In this document: piece by piece, positions 1 to 7,398 of the stretch
Layout of the letters: each line of letters begins with the position of its first letter
Numbering within the stretch: the first letter of the stretch is position 1
NCBI GenBank assembly: GCA_903832665.1
Contig: CAILCG010000001.1
Location: forward strand, 1-64,000
Direction: 5' to 3'
Length of the DNA stretch: 64,000 bases
Origin: an uncultured Methanomicrobiales archaeon
GTDB taxonomy: Archaea > Halobacteriota > Methanomicrobia > Methanomicrobiales > Methanospirillaceae
Notes under the pieces: model-generated
Database searches by the model: none
What the model saw: the letters and a program-made list of their open reading frames with translations, nothing else
Told to the model about the DNA's origin: nothing
Translations under genes and position numbers: made by a program

Positions 1-96
1 ACCTGATATTCCGGCTCGCTGATTTCTTTATTGTCTCCTTTCGATTTGACTTCACAATCAACAAAAGGAGACGCTGTACCTTAGATCTTTCGGTCG

Positions 97-381
97 TCAG
101 TACATCTCTTTTGGACTAGGTTTTCTACAGAGCAGAAATTTTATCATTGTTGTTTCAGTTGGCATACTTTGAATAAAATCGAAATAGCGAAAGTACCTTT
201 CTTTAAAATTGTTGACATAAACTACAACGCAAAGTCCCACAGCAATAATCAATAATAACAATAGACCATCAATCTGGAGAAGTGGATCGTTTATTGAAAG
301 AACCAACCTCGATACAACAAAAGCAATAACAACTGATAAGATCCATCCAAAAAAAAAGAGTGTTTCGAGACAACCATCCAA
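97..381 (-). CDS. Small hypothetical membrane protein
   Basis: A 94-residue protein I do not recognise. Two hydrophobic stretches at about residues 7-28 and 38-55 are long enough to span the membrane, followed by a short basic and aromatic tail that would lie in the cytoplasm. There are no catalytic motifs. It stands alone in AT-rich DNA at the left end of the window, so no operon context helps. The two clear membrane segments argue that it is coding rather than chance, but a protein this short remains uncertain. Confidence 0.45.
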   Translation of the reverse strand: MDGCLETLFFFGWILSVVIAFVVSRLVLSINDPLLQIDGLLLLLIIAVGLCVVVYVNNFKERYFRYFDFIQSMPTETTMIKFLLCRKPSPKEMY

Positions 382-857
382 AAATACTACTCATAATTAT
401 TTATTAATCCGTGGAGATTATATATTTTTAATAAAAAAAAACAGTTATGAGGCGATAATTTTGAAATTACCGCCAGTACAAATAATTAATTAAGTTCATC
501 TTCTGCTTCTGGAAACATCTGCAACACCTTTTCTCCTGTATACATACATCATCTGTTGGATAGATTATATACTTTGTTTTGGAGGAAGTTTTGTGAGTTT
601 TTTCAATGTGCAGGATATAAAATTCTGTTTACTCCTCTTTCGTACTATCTTCCAGAATATAACCTTCACCCTTTCACTATCCATTATTTAAGAACCATAA
701 CTCACAATCATTTAAAAAGTACGAAGGAAAATGTTGACCTCTGTTATCCCTCTTTTGCCAATCCGAGATCATAAAATTCTAAGTAGAAATCTCCTAATAA
801 GTTGTACTTTTTTCACAAAACGTCACTGCGATTTTTCCCATAAGAAATTTTTATACA
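382..857. other. AT-rich intergenic region without a convincing gene
   Basis: This stretch of almost 500 bases is AT-rich with several A and T runs. The only open frame of any size (556-774, plus strand) has a low-complexity aromatic composition and no recognisable feature, so I do not call it. A TATA-like TTTTTATA lies at about 848-855, in a suitable place to start the gene that follows. Confidence 0.4.
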
Positions 858-877
858 GTCAACATGCATACGTTGAC
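858..877. promoter_or_regulatory. Dyad next to the start of the HTH gene
   Basis: GTCAAC at 858-863 and its exact complement GTTGAC at 872-877 are separated by eight bases. The dyad sits between a TATA-like element and the start of the helix-turn-helix gene at 880 (or 892). By position it could be an autoregulatory operator. The arms are only six bases, so chance is possible. Confidence 0.35.
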
Positions 878-879
878 AC

Positions 880-1326
880 ATGCTTCTGCCCATGAATGAC
901 AAGCAGTTCGGGTTCTGGAAGATGCGGCGCAGCGGCTCTTCCAATATCACGATAGCGAACCTGCTGGGCATCTCCCGGCAGGCAGTCTCCCGGGCCCTTC
1001 TCGTCATGGATGAGAGGATCGATGCAACGCTCCGGGAGATGGCCCACGCAAACCAGATCGCTATCGGGAAGATCAATGCCGAGCGGGGGATCCTGCTCGG
1101 GCAGTCGATACCCTTCCAGACCCCCGCCATCATCTTTGTCTCGGAAAAGCACGGCATGCAGGTCTGGTACGAGCATGACGGCAACTGCGGCACATGCCAG
1201 CGATATACCGAGTGCATCGAGCTGCTCTGGGATTATGCAACCGAGCTGGGCATCAGGATCGAGAAGACCGCCGACCCGACGAAGATGGCAGAAGAACTCT
1301 TCACAAAAGTGAAGGTGCTGGTATGA
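880..1326 (+). CDS. Helix-turn-helix DNA-binding protein with a cysteine cluster
   Basis: A protein of about 145 residues, probably a transcription regulator. Residues 20-45 form a helix-turn-helix (SNITIANLLGISRQAVSRAL), followed by a helical segment and a C-terminal domain with C-x2-C-x5-C near residue 105 (CGTCQRYTEC), which may bind metal. The family is not one I can name. ATG codons at 880 and 892 are both possible; neither has a Shine-Dalgarno sequence, and a TATA-like element about 30 bases upstream suggests a leaderless transcript. The stop overlaps the next start in an ATGA arrangement, so the two genes are probably translated together. Confidence 0.7.
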   Translation: MLLPMNDKQFGFWKMRRSGSSNITIANLLGISRQAVSRALLVMDERIDATLREMAHANQIAIGKINAERGILLGQSIPFQTPAIIFVSEKHGMQVWYEHDGNCGTCQRYTECIELLWDYATELGIRIEKTADPTKMAEELFTKVKVLV

Positions 1327-1973
1327 TCTCCGGAAAACCCCTAAAACAGGACTTGTGGTGTCCGGAAGGAAGACCGGCCTTGAAACGGGAGATGTTCTCC
1401 TTCCGGGGACCATTTCAGTACATCACTCCATGCTTCGAAAATTCCGCCGGCAACCGGAAGAATCGCTGGTGCCTGATGTTCGTTACCAGGGCGTCATTGA
1501 TTCTCATGCCAGTCCCGCCCGCGTCCCTCCATCCGGGTCGGGATCATGACGGATCTGCAGACGAACCCGGACCGGCGAAGACAGCCATAAAAAAAGAGGT
1601 CCTCCACGGCAAAAATTCTGCGATACTGGACCATCTGAGTACCCTGGTTCGACACTACATGGACCGGGATCCCGGTGAATCCATTATTGCTGAACTTGAT
1701 ACCGTCGCAATTCCGCTGGATACCATCAAAAAAATCACCATCACCTGGGTGAGAAATTCCGAGGTTAGCTCGCGGCTCACGTTGTTTTTCCACTTCTATC
1801 CTGCCGAACCTGCTAATGCCAGCTACTCTGCCAATTACCAGTTGAGTATCACCGCAGACAACGCGAGTGCGGTTGTCATTACGCCATTCTCGCCCGAACT
1901 GAGACTGGCCCTCCGGACCCTGCTGGGAGAGAGAGTCCATGAAATCCCTGATGAATATGCACCCCTGCTGTAA
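1323..1973 (+). CDS. Hypothetical protein coupled to the HTH gene
   Basis: Up to 216 residues, of no family I recognise. Starting at ATG 1323 it overlaps the stop of the HTH gene (ATGA). The first 95 or so residues read poorly, with many prolines, arginines and cysteines, while the last 115 look like a folded alpha/beta domain with alternating hydrophobic residues. The true start may therefore be internal (for example ATG 1506 or ATG 1659) or the upstream part may be damaged. There is no signal peptide or membrane segment in the credible part. Confidence 0.5.
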   Translation: MISGKPLKQDLWCPEGRPALKREMFSFRGPFQYITPCFENSAGNRKNRWCLMFVTRASLILMPVPPASLHPGRDHDGSADEPGPAKTAIKKEVLHGKNSAILDHLSTLVRHYMDRDPGESIIAELDTVAIPLDTIKKITITWVRNSEVSSRLTLFFHFYPAEPANASYSANYQLSITADNASAVVITPFSPELRLALRTLLGERVHEIPDEYAPLL

Positions 1974-1988
1974 GAGGAGAGATACAGT

Positions 1989-2297
1989 ATGCACATAACG
2001 GAAAAATTACAGTCATATCTTGGCTGGTGCCCGAATGCACATAACCTGAATGTTCAGATTCACCCGAAAGAGAATGCAACCGTTTCGGTAAACGTTCCCG
2101 ATCCGGATGTACCACAACCGGGAGATAACCCTGCAGTAAAGTCCGGATTTATGGATTGGTTCACTGCAGTATCTGTCGTTATACTTTTTGCTACGCTCGG
2201 TTTTGGAGGTCTCTTCTGGTGGCCATTCTTTGTCGGTGCCGTACTGGTTGCCGATCCGGTGTACTGGTATTTTCACGAATTAAAAGGGGGCTGTTGA
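1989..2297 (+). CDS. YLGWCPNA-type small membrane protein
   Basis: A 102-residue protein with an N-terminal motif YLGWCPNA (residues 10-17), a Pro-rich hydrophilic linker and two hydrophobic segments at about 56-75 and 78-93. The same motif begins the 32-codon remnant at 2299 and the protein at 2976, so these are paralogues in tandem. From memory, DUF1673-type proteins of methanogens begin with a similar MGWCPN motif, so I suggest a relation to that family; its function is unknown. The gene follows the previous one by 15 bases with a GAGGAGAG ribosome binding site. Confidence 0.65.
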   Translation: MHITEKLQSYLGWCPNAHNLNVQIHPKENATVSVNVPDPDVPQPGDNPAVKSGFMDWFTAVSVVILFATLGFGGLFWWPFFVGAVLVADPVYWYFHELKGGC

Positions 2298-2298
2298 C

Positions 2299-2397
2299 AT
2301 GGTGCAGATGGCAGAGACCATGCGCAGGTATCTCGGCTGGTGCCCGAATGCACCGGCACCAGCCTCCACCTTCGACCACTCCTGGCCAGGTCAGTGA
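2299..2397 (+). pseudogene. Truncated N-terminus of a YLGWCPNA paralogue
   Basis: An ATG at 2299 opens a 32-codon frame that reads like the N-terminus of its neighbours, with YLGWCPNA at residues 12-19, then stops at TGA 2395-2397. The usual membrane part does not follow. Three bases later a different membrane-protein frame begins. The simplest reading is a deletion that fused the 5' end of a YLGWCPNA gene to the 3' part of an unrelated membrane-protein gene. Confidence 0.6.
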
Positions 2398-2399
2398 TT

Positions 2400-2957
2400 A
2401 TGGCAATCGCCGGAACCCTGGTCTATACCTGGTTCATGCAGGACCCTGCAACCCGCGGCCTCCATGCCGCCATCGACATATCCGCATTCTACATCCCCTA
2501 CGTGTACTATGTCCCCGATATGATCGGTTCAGCCATCTTCTTCTCGATCTGGCTGCTCCTCATCGATGCGTTACTCTTCCTCCTCTCCCTGTTCGTGGTG
2601 CCGGTCATCGTGCTGGAGAAGAAGGGCCTTACCGCCGCTTTCGCCGGCTCGATCGCTCTCGCGAAAAGGACCTGGGGCGAGATCACCGGCTGTTACCTCA
2701 TCTTTGTCCTGATCGCCATCGGGATCTCGTTCATCTCGGTGATCATCTGCCTCACGCCGGTCTTTGTCAACCATGACTATGATTTCTTCCTTTCCTGGTA
2801 CCGGGGCCGGGTACTGATGACTGCCATCTGTTTCCTGTACATCGCCGGCTGGTGGGTGCTGATGGCTATCGGTTCCACTATCGCGGGGATCGCCATTGCG
2901 AGCCTCTACACGTACGGGAAGACCGGGCAGACGCCCGGGGAATTTACGGAGAGTTAA
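2400..2957 (+). CDS. Multi-pass membrane protein, probably N-terminally truncated
   Basis: A 185-residue protein with four or five membrane segments (about residues 1-14, 36-62, 96-121, 136-165). The segment FVVPVIVLEKKGLTAAFAGS followed by a Lys-rich helix and TWGE resembles membrane proteins that share a VPVI.xE...A...S...W signature, which are normally longer (around 250-300 residues). The start at ATG 2400 falls almost inside the first membrane helix, and an open frame continues upstream to 2340, so the N-terminus appears lost. See the adjacent remnant at 2299. The function is unknown. Confidence 0.6.
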   Translation: MAIAGTLVYTWFMQDPATRGLHAAIDISAFYIPYVYYVPDMIGSAIFFSIWLLLIDALLFLLSLFVVPVIVLEKKGLTAAFAGSIALAKRTWGEITGCYLIFVLIAIGISFISVIICLTPVFVNHDYDFFLSWYRGRVLMTAICFLYIAGWWVLMAIGSTIAGIAIASLYTYGKTGQTPGEFTES

Positions 2958-2975
2958 GAAAAAGGTGAGATCCTG

Positions 2976-3437
2976 ATGGTTGTTACAATCCTGGAGACCG
3001 TGAAGCACTATCTCGGCTGGTGCCCGAATGCCGCGACACCCAAAACCCGGACCTATACTGCAACAGAATATGAGATCCTGGCAAAGGCCCCGGCACCTCC
3101 GGGGCCGGCGGTGCCGGAGCCTGCCGGTATCGGTTCAGCAGAGCACCATTCAGACTACCAAGAGAACATCCTGCTGATCCTCCTCTTCCTCGGGGGCTTG
3201 TTCTTTGGCCTGAAGGATCTCCAGACGTTTGGGGGGTTTACCCTCCTCTGTTCCGTGTGCGTGTATTTCGATGCGCAGAGTATTCACGCCGGTGAGAAGT
3301 TCAAGGAGGTCTCGTTGCTGGGCGAGGTTTCCACGTGGAGGCCGATCACCTGGGCGGCCGTGGCCTTTGTGGGATCGTTTGTTGGTATGGCACTCTACCT
3401 GTTCTATCGGCAGGAAATTTTTACCGCGAATAACTGA
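2976..3437 (+). CDS. YLGWCPNA-type membrane protein
   Basis: A 153-residue paralogue of the protein at 1989. YLGWCPNA is at residues 10-17, followed by a Pro-rich linker to about residue 50 and two hydrophobic blocks at about 58-90, with a third near the C-terminus at 123-143. The spacing between motif and membrane part is longer than in the 102-residue copy. It may belong to the DUF1673-like methanogen group; the function is unknown. A GGTGAGATCC ribosome binding site precedes the ATG. Confidence 0.65.
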   Translation: MVVTILETVKHYLGWCPNAATPKTRTYTATEYEILAKAPAPPGPAVPEPAGIGSAEHHSDYQENILLILLFLGGLFFGLKDLQTFGGFTLLCSVCVYFDAQSIHAGEKFKEVSLLGEVSTWRPITWAAVAFVGSFVGMALYLFYRQEIFTANN

Positions 3438-3517
3438 CGGGCGACAGAATTCATACCATTCTCTTTTGCCAGGGGCATAATTTTTCAGGATTGGACAAAA
3501 AAGGAAGAACGACCTCA

Positions 3518-3850
3518 CTACTGGAGATTGAACTCCGCAGCTTCCTTGGAGAGGAAGTAGCCGAGGATCGTCCGGATGACCACCACCACGGCGAGGTTGA
3601 TGAGATCCTGCTGAGTTGGCGAGAGGAGCGTGGCGAGGATATCGGCTGCAATGAGAAATTCGAGCCCGAAGACGATCTTATCCGTGAAATCCCGCCGGAT
3701 CTGGTTGTACGTGAACGCGGTCTTTGAGAACTCCAGGAAAACGACCCTGATGATCGCCCGGAATCCCCCGTAGATGATCAGGAGCGCCCCGGCAATGCCG
3801 AGGAGTTCAGCACACAGGTTGATGAGGGCATAAGCCGTTGGCACATCCAT
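3518..3850 (-). CDS. DUF1622-like membrane protein
   Basis: A 110-residue integral membrane protein with three hydrophobic helices (about residues 8-32, 58-75, 85-103). A central basic region (RAIIRVVFLEF, then NQIRRDF) and FGLEFLIAADIL match what I know of the DUF1622 family, which is of unknown function. The open frame extends upstream to 4018, but that extension is hydrophilic, unlike the family, and overlaps another frame at 3954. The family length of about 110-120 residues favours the ATG at 3850. Confidence 0.7.
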   Translation of the reverse strand: MDVPTAYALINLCAELLGIAGALLIIYGGFRAIIRVVFLEFSKTAFTYNQIRRDFTDKIVFGLEFLIAADILATLLSPTQQDLINLAVVVVIRTILGYFLSKEAAEFNLQ

Positions 3851-3953
3851 ACAGAGACAGGATCCCGATATGACATGAATCTTGGGATGTGTCGAGTAGT
3901 CAGGGACACGTAAAATTGTGGAGATAATCGTTGTAATTTGATCCTTGCATTCG

Positions 3954-4151
3954 TCAGGAGATTTCGGTTCCAAGAACTCTGGTCCTATACCAGACACCAA
4001 ATCCGCTTGCGATGGCAAAAAGAATTACGATAACGATGGTGAGGCCGGGCTGATTGTCAGGATGTGCCACCATATTGAGGTATATAGCCAGCCCTTCCAG
4101 AAGGGAAAGGAGGACGACCATTATGGGTAAGTTATACTTCTTTTGCGTCAC
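3954..4151 (-). CDS. Small two-helix membrane protein
   Basis: A 65-residue protein starting at GTG 4151 with two hydrophobic segments (about 9-26 and 34-54), each long enough to span the membrane, and a short basic turn between them. It has no family I recognise. It lies about 100 bases upstream of the DUF1622-like gene on the same strand and could be co-transcribed with it. The hydrophobic pattern is convincing, the start codon less so. Confidence 0.4.
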   Translation of the reverse strand: MTQKKYNLPIMVVLLSLLEGLAIYLNMVAHPDNQPGLTIVIVILFAIASGFGVWYRTRVLGTEIS

Positions 4152-4242
4152 GCCGTCTTCAAACTACAATACGTACACAAATTTAAAAGACTTGGTAATC
4201 TGTTCCCGCCCAAAGGATTGCACCATTAATTTTATCGCACCC

Positions 4243-4315
4243 GGTGGTCAGGGACAATGAAAAATGTGAAGGATTTCCCAGGAATAGTTCACAGGTTCCG
4301 TTGTCCCTCTCCACC
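4243..4315. repeat. Long imperfect inverted repeat between operons
   Basis: The 15 bases at 4243-4257 (GGTGGTCAGGGACAA) and at 4301-4315 (TTGTCCCTCTCCACC) pair at 13 of 15 positions, with a 43-base loop. It lies between the 3' end of the redox operon and the convergent flank, where no gene is seen. It could be a structured RNA end or a small mobile relic; nothing decides between them. Confidence 0.4.
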
Positions 4316-4386
4316 AGGGAGCGTTCCCAGAAAACAGTGAGGACGTGAACGATCTTCTCAGAGGAATCAAAAAAAGAATGAGCCGG

Positions 4387-4953
4387 TTACCGGACCCATG
4401 TTACATGGGGATCCTTCTTGTCATGGGCCTCGGGAATCTCCGCCGGGTACCCAAAGGCGATTGTCCCGACCGGGCTGTATCCTTCGGGGATGCGGAATCC
4501 CGCCATGAGTTCCTTGTTGTCATACGCAACTTCCGTTGAACCGATCCAGCAGCTGCCAATGCCATGGGAGTGGGCGGCAAGCATCATGTTCTCCGCACAG
4601 AGAGCGCAGTCGATCTCCCGGAAGCGGCTCGCTGTTTTGCCGATGATCATGATGACGGTCGGGGCATGGTAATAGATCGAGTACCCCTCGCTCTCCAGCA
4701 GTGCCCGGAAGGCATCCGACATCCCGTCGTGGGCATCTTTCATGAGCGAGTGCATGATGGGCTTGCAGTAATCCGATACCCGGTTTAAGAATGCCTGGTC
4801 CTGCACCACTACAAAACCCCATGGCTGGAGGGCGAGGGCTGACGGGGCATAGGTCCCGGTCTTTATGATCTTGCCCAGAATGGCGTCGGCTATCTGCTGG
4901 TTCTGAAACTTCCTGACACTGCGCCGTGTCATGATTGCGTCGATTGCTTCCAT
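4387..4953 (-). CDS. Nitroreductase family protein
   Basis: A 188-residue FMN-dependent nitroreductase-family oxidoreductase. The N-terminus has the family signature TRRSVRKF (residues 9-16) that contacts FMN, followed by YAPSALALQPW at about 35-45, and the C-terminal half has GIGSCWIG and the FGYP turn near 166. Such enzymes pass electrons from NAD(P)H to nitroaromatics, quinones or unsaturated ketones; the real substrate is unknown. It is the last gene of the leftward redox operon, 56 bases after the Rieske gene. It lacks the ferredoxin domain seen in its paralogue at 9000. Confidence 0.85.
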   Translation of the reverse strand: MEAIDAIMTRRSVRKFQNQQIADAILGKIIKTGTYAPSALALQPWGFVVVQDQAFLNRVSDYCKPIMHSLMKDAHDGMSDAFRALLESEGYSIYYHAPTVIMIIGKTASRFREIDCALCAENMMLAAHSHGIGSCWIGSTEVAYDNKELMAGFRIPEGYSPVGTIAFGYPAEIPEAHDKKDPHVTWVR

Positions 4954-5009
4954 TGCCTGAATGCTCCTGAATTTTCCTGATGTTTTTGATGTCGGTAAGT
5001 CGTCCGCTG

Positions 5010-5453
5010 TTACGGGATCTGCACGAGAACGGTCTCCTCGTCAATCCGGACCGGGTAGCAGGGCAAGGGCCGGGGCGGGTTGGATCTTTTGGCATAGTTG
5101 AGCACCACGCCGGTGAGATCGGTCCACCGGACTACCCGGCCGTCCCGCAGATCGAACTGCGAATTATGCATCGGGCAGGTGAGGATGGTCCCGTTGAGTG
5201 TCCCTTCCGAGAGGTCGGCCCCGAGATGGGGACAGAGCAGCCCGGTGGCATAGAACTGCCCGTTTACCCTCGCAAGGAGGATGCCAGTATCACCCGCCAT
5301 CACCTTCCTCAGGGTCCCGTCGGGGAATTCCGGGGTTGTGGCTACCGGGATAAACAACGGACTGGTGACCTGCGACACTATGGTGGAAAAATACTCCTGT
5401 GAGCACTTAATCGTTCGGACGGTACCGCTTTGCGGTCCCGGGGGCCAGGTCAT
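5010..5453 (-). CDS. Rieske [2Fe-2S] ferredoxin-like protein
   Basis: A protein of about 147 residues with a Rieske domain. The cluster ligands are visible as C-P-H-L-G (first Cys/His pair) and C-P-M-H about 17 residues later, followed by SQFDLRDGRVV. No oxygenase catalytic domain is attached, so it is most likely a small electron carrier or the reductant partner of a neighbouring flavoenzyme. The open frame runs back to 5495 into the preceding gene; I prefer ATG 5453, which follows AAAAGGG and removes that overlap. It sits inside the flavin redox operon. Confidence 0.8.
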   Translation of the reverse strand: MTWPPGPQSGTVRTIKCSQEYFSTIVSQVTSPLFIPVATTPEFPDGTLRKVMAGDTGILLARVNGQFYATGLLCPHLGADLSEGTLNGTILTCPMHNSQFDLRDGRVVRWTDLTGVVLNYAKRSNPPRPLPCYPVRIDEETVLVQIP

Positions 5454-5466
5454 CCCTTTTGAGATG

Positions 5467-6036
5467 CTACCGGAGCAGGTCCCTGCCGATCGCAAAGGCC
5501 CTGTCCATGAGTTCCTTCTTCTCCGTCACAGAAGGCTTGACACCGGTGTCAAGATCGCAGGCGATCATATGATCCTTCACGCTCAGGCCCGAGAGCCCCA
5601 CTGCGTACATGAACGATCCAATCCCGCTCTCAAACAGCCGGGCATCCGGCTGGTTCTGCGTGAAGATGAACGAGACTCGTTTGGACGCGGGCAGTTTCGG
5701 GATCAGGTTCATGCTGACGTACGGGAACATCCGGTCAAGCCATGCCTTGGTCTGGGCCGTAACGGTAGAGAAATAGATCGGCGAGGCAAGGATCAGCCCG
5801 TCTGATTCCTGGATCAGGTGGTGGATCTTCTGCATATCGTCTTTGACCGCACATGCCACCACGTCGTTCTTCTTGCACCAGTAGCAGGCCTGGCAGCCTT
5901 TGATCTTCAGATCGTTGAGAAAGACGGTCTCGGTTGCGATACCCTGTTCTTTCAGACCCCGTTCGGCTTCCGCCGCGAGAATCCGGGTGTTGCCGTTCTT
6001 CCGCGGGCTCCCGATGAGTATGGTCACTTTTTTCAT
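5467..6036 (-). CDS. NAD(P)H-dependent FMN reductase (likely independent unit)
   Basis: If the suspected indel at 6113-6119 is an artefact, this 189-residue protein is a gene of its own, starting at ATG 6036 and separated by 23 bases from the stop of the nitroreductase. The N-terminal GSPRKNGNTR loop binds the FMN phosphate, CQACYWCKKNDVVAC resembles the cysteine motif of iron-sulfur flavoproteins, and SPIYFSTVTAQTKAWLDR is the second flavin loop. It would reduce FMN or an acceptor with NAD(P)H in the cytoplasm. It is paralogous to the product of the gene at 6585. Confidence 0.55.
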   Translation of the reverse strand: MKKVTILIGSPRKNGNTRILAAEAERGLKEQGIATETVFLNDLKIKGCQACYWCKKNDVVACAVKDDMQKIHHLIQESDGLILASPIYFSTVTAQTKAWLDRMFPYVSMNLIPKLPASKRVSFIFTQNQPDARLFESGIGSFMYAVGLSGLSVKDHMIACDLDTGVKPSVTEKKELMDRAFAIGRDLLR

Positions 6037-6648
6037 GGTTTCATTCCTGAATGTTTGCGTTATTCCACCCACCGCACCTTGCGTTCCAGTCCCGGGTCGA
6101 GACGCGGCTGATCCCCGGGTGGTTCCCTCGGGATACCCCAGCGGCGTGATGGCCACAATCTCCCTGTCGGGAGGGATGGCAAGGATGGTGCGCAGTATCT
6201 TCTCAGCCCGGAGCGGGCCCGTCATCCAGCAGGTGCCAAGCTCGAGTGCGGTTGCGGCAAGGAGGAGATTTTCCATTGCGGCACTCGCGCTCTCGAGGTC
6301 TGCCTTGCGGAAATTCGGGAGCGGGTCTGCCTGTACCAGCACAACGATGATCACCGGTGCGCCCCCGTAGGTCTCCGCGAACCGGATAAAAGCCTCTTTT
6401 GTGATGGAGTCCCGCATCGGCGACGAATCCCAGTTTTTCAGGTATTCTGCAAGGGTGGAGTGGTAACTCTTCCCCATCTCCCCAATCTTCTTCCCGGTGA
6501 CTACCACAAACTCCCACGGCTGGCGGTTCATGCCGGAGGGAGCCCAGTTGGCAGCATCGAGAACCGCGTGAAGATCCTCCTTTTTTACCGGGGCCGGGCT
6601 GAACTGCCGCACTGCCCGCCGCCGGTGTATCGCTTCGAACACTTCCAT
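5467..6648 (-). CDS. Nitroreductase fused by frameshift to NAD(P)H:FMN reductase
   Basis: The 393-residue open frame joins two enzymes. Residues 1-175 are a nitroreductase (RRRAVRQF at 8-15, WAPSGMNRQPW at 35-45, GTCWM, LGYPEG near 170). Residues 205-393 are a flavodoxin-fold FMN reductase beginning MKKVTILIGSPRKNGNTR, with CQACYWC and SPIYFSTVT. The linker at 176-204 is nonsense-like. In the next frame the same DNA reads GDQPRLDPGLERKVRWVE and stops at 6060-6062, exactly how nitroreductases usually end, and the second enzyme has its own ATG at 6036. One extra base in the CCCCGGG run (6113-6119) therefore explains the fusion. It lies within the redox operon and overlaps the upstream FMN reductase. 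Confidence 0.85.
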   Translation of the reverse strand: MEVFEAIHRRRAVRQFSPAPVKKEDLHAVLDAANWAPSGMNRQPWEFVVVTGKKIGEMGKSYHSTLAEYLKNWDSSPMRDSITKEAFIRFAETYGGAPVIIVVLVQADPLPNFRKADLESASAAMENLLLAATALELGTCWMTGPLRAEKILRTILAIPPDREIVAITPLGYPEGTTRGSAASRPGTGTQGAVGGITQTFRNETMKKVTILIGSPRKNGNTRILAAEAERGLKEQGIATETVFLNDLKIKGCQACYWCKKNDVVACAVKDDMQKIHHLIQESDGLILASPIYFSTVTAQTKAWLDRMFPYVSMNLIPKLPASKRVSFIFTQNQPDARLFESGIGSFMYAVGLSGLSVKDHMIACDLDTGVKPSVTEKKELMDRAFAIGRDLLR

Positions 6649-7331
6649 GATTTTTCCCCTTCCTTCTGGTCCCGGGTTGCCTCGTTCCGGACCTGCACGA
6701 GCCGTGCGCCCAGTTCAGACGCCCGCTTACAGTCCTGTGGGAAGACCTTCTTGCGACGCTTCCGGCGCTCCTCCGGGTCGACATAGTCGAGTACAACCTT
6801 GTTGTAATCCTCGAACTGGAGGGTCTCGTTCGAGAAGAACGATTCAACGTAACCGAATGTCCGGTTGAGAACGCTCTCGTTCAGGCCGGTATGGACAGTG
6901 TAGTGGAAATCCTTCATCTGCTGTTCCGAGACGTTCATCGTGTAGACAAACGCTGTCGGGAGCTTCCCCACAAAGAGGGATGTCGGGGTCCTGGCATAGA
7001 CAAGATACGGGAACATCAGCCGTTCCATGAATGACCGCATCTCCCCGGTCACGGTCCCGAAGTAGATCGGTGACCCGAGGATGAGGGCATCTGCTTTCCC
7101 AATCCGTTCGAGGACGGGGGTCAGCTCGTCCTGCATGGCACACTTCCCATAGCTCTTCCCATCCTTCAGTTTGCAGGCAAAGCAGCTGGTGCAGCCCCTG
7201 AACTCCAGATCATAGAGATGGACAAGTTCGGTCTCCGCACCAGCAGACCGGGCCCCATCGAGGACATGTTCAAGCAGCATTGCGGTATTCCACTTCTTCC
7301 GAGGACTTCCGTTGATTGCGATGACGTTCAT
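6585..7331 (-). CDS. NAD(P)H-dependent FMN reductase / iron-sulfur flavoprotein-like
   Basis: A 248-residue flavodoxin-fold protein. INGSPRKKWNTAM (residues 6-18) is the FMN phosphate loop, C-T-S-C-F-A-C at about 48-54 is a compact cysteine motif as in iron-sulfur flavoproteins (a further Cys follows in SYGKC), and SPIYFGTVTGEMRSF is the second flavin loop. The last 25 residues overlap the start of the next gene by 64 bases and look unlike the family, so the end may have been extended or shifted. It is the third gene of the redox operon from its downstream end. Confidence 0.8.
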   Translation of the reverse strand: MNVIAINGSPRKKWNTAMLLEHVLDGARSAGAETELVHLYDLEFRGCTSCFACKLKDGKSYGKCAMQDELTPVLERIGKADALILGSPIYFGTVTGEMRSFMERLMFPYLVYARTPTSLFVGKLPTAFVYTMNVSEQQMKDFHYTVHTGLNESVLNRTFGYVESFFSNETLQFEDYNKVVLDYVDPEERRKRRKKVFPQDCKRASELGARLVQVRNEATRDQKEGEKSWKCSKRYTGGGQCGSSARPR

Positions 7332-7398
7332 GATAGTTCACTTCCGTTTTCTTATCGATTTCTCATTCAAATTTTCAGGTCTGCTTCCTGACGCCGGG

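Noticed and set aside
556-774. Open frame of 72 codons on the plus strand
   Set aside because: Rich in Tyr, Phe and His, without motif, promoter or ribosome binding site, and in AT-rich DNA; most likely chance.
2156-3008. Several long frames opposite the YLGWCPNA genes
   Set aside because: They are shadow frames caused by GC-rich codon use in the real genes.
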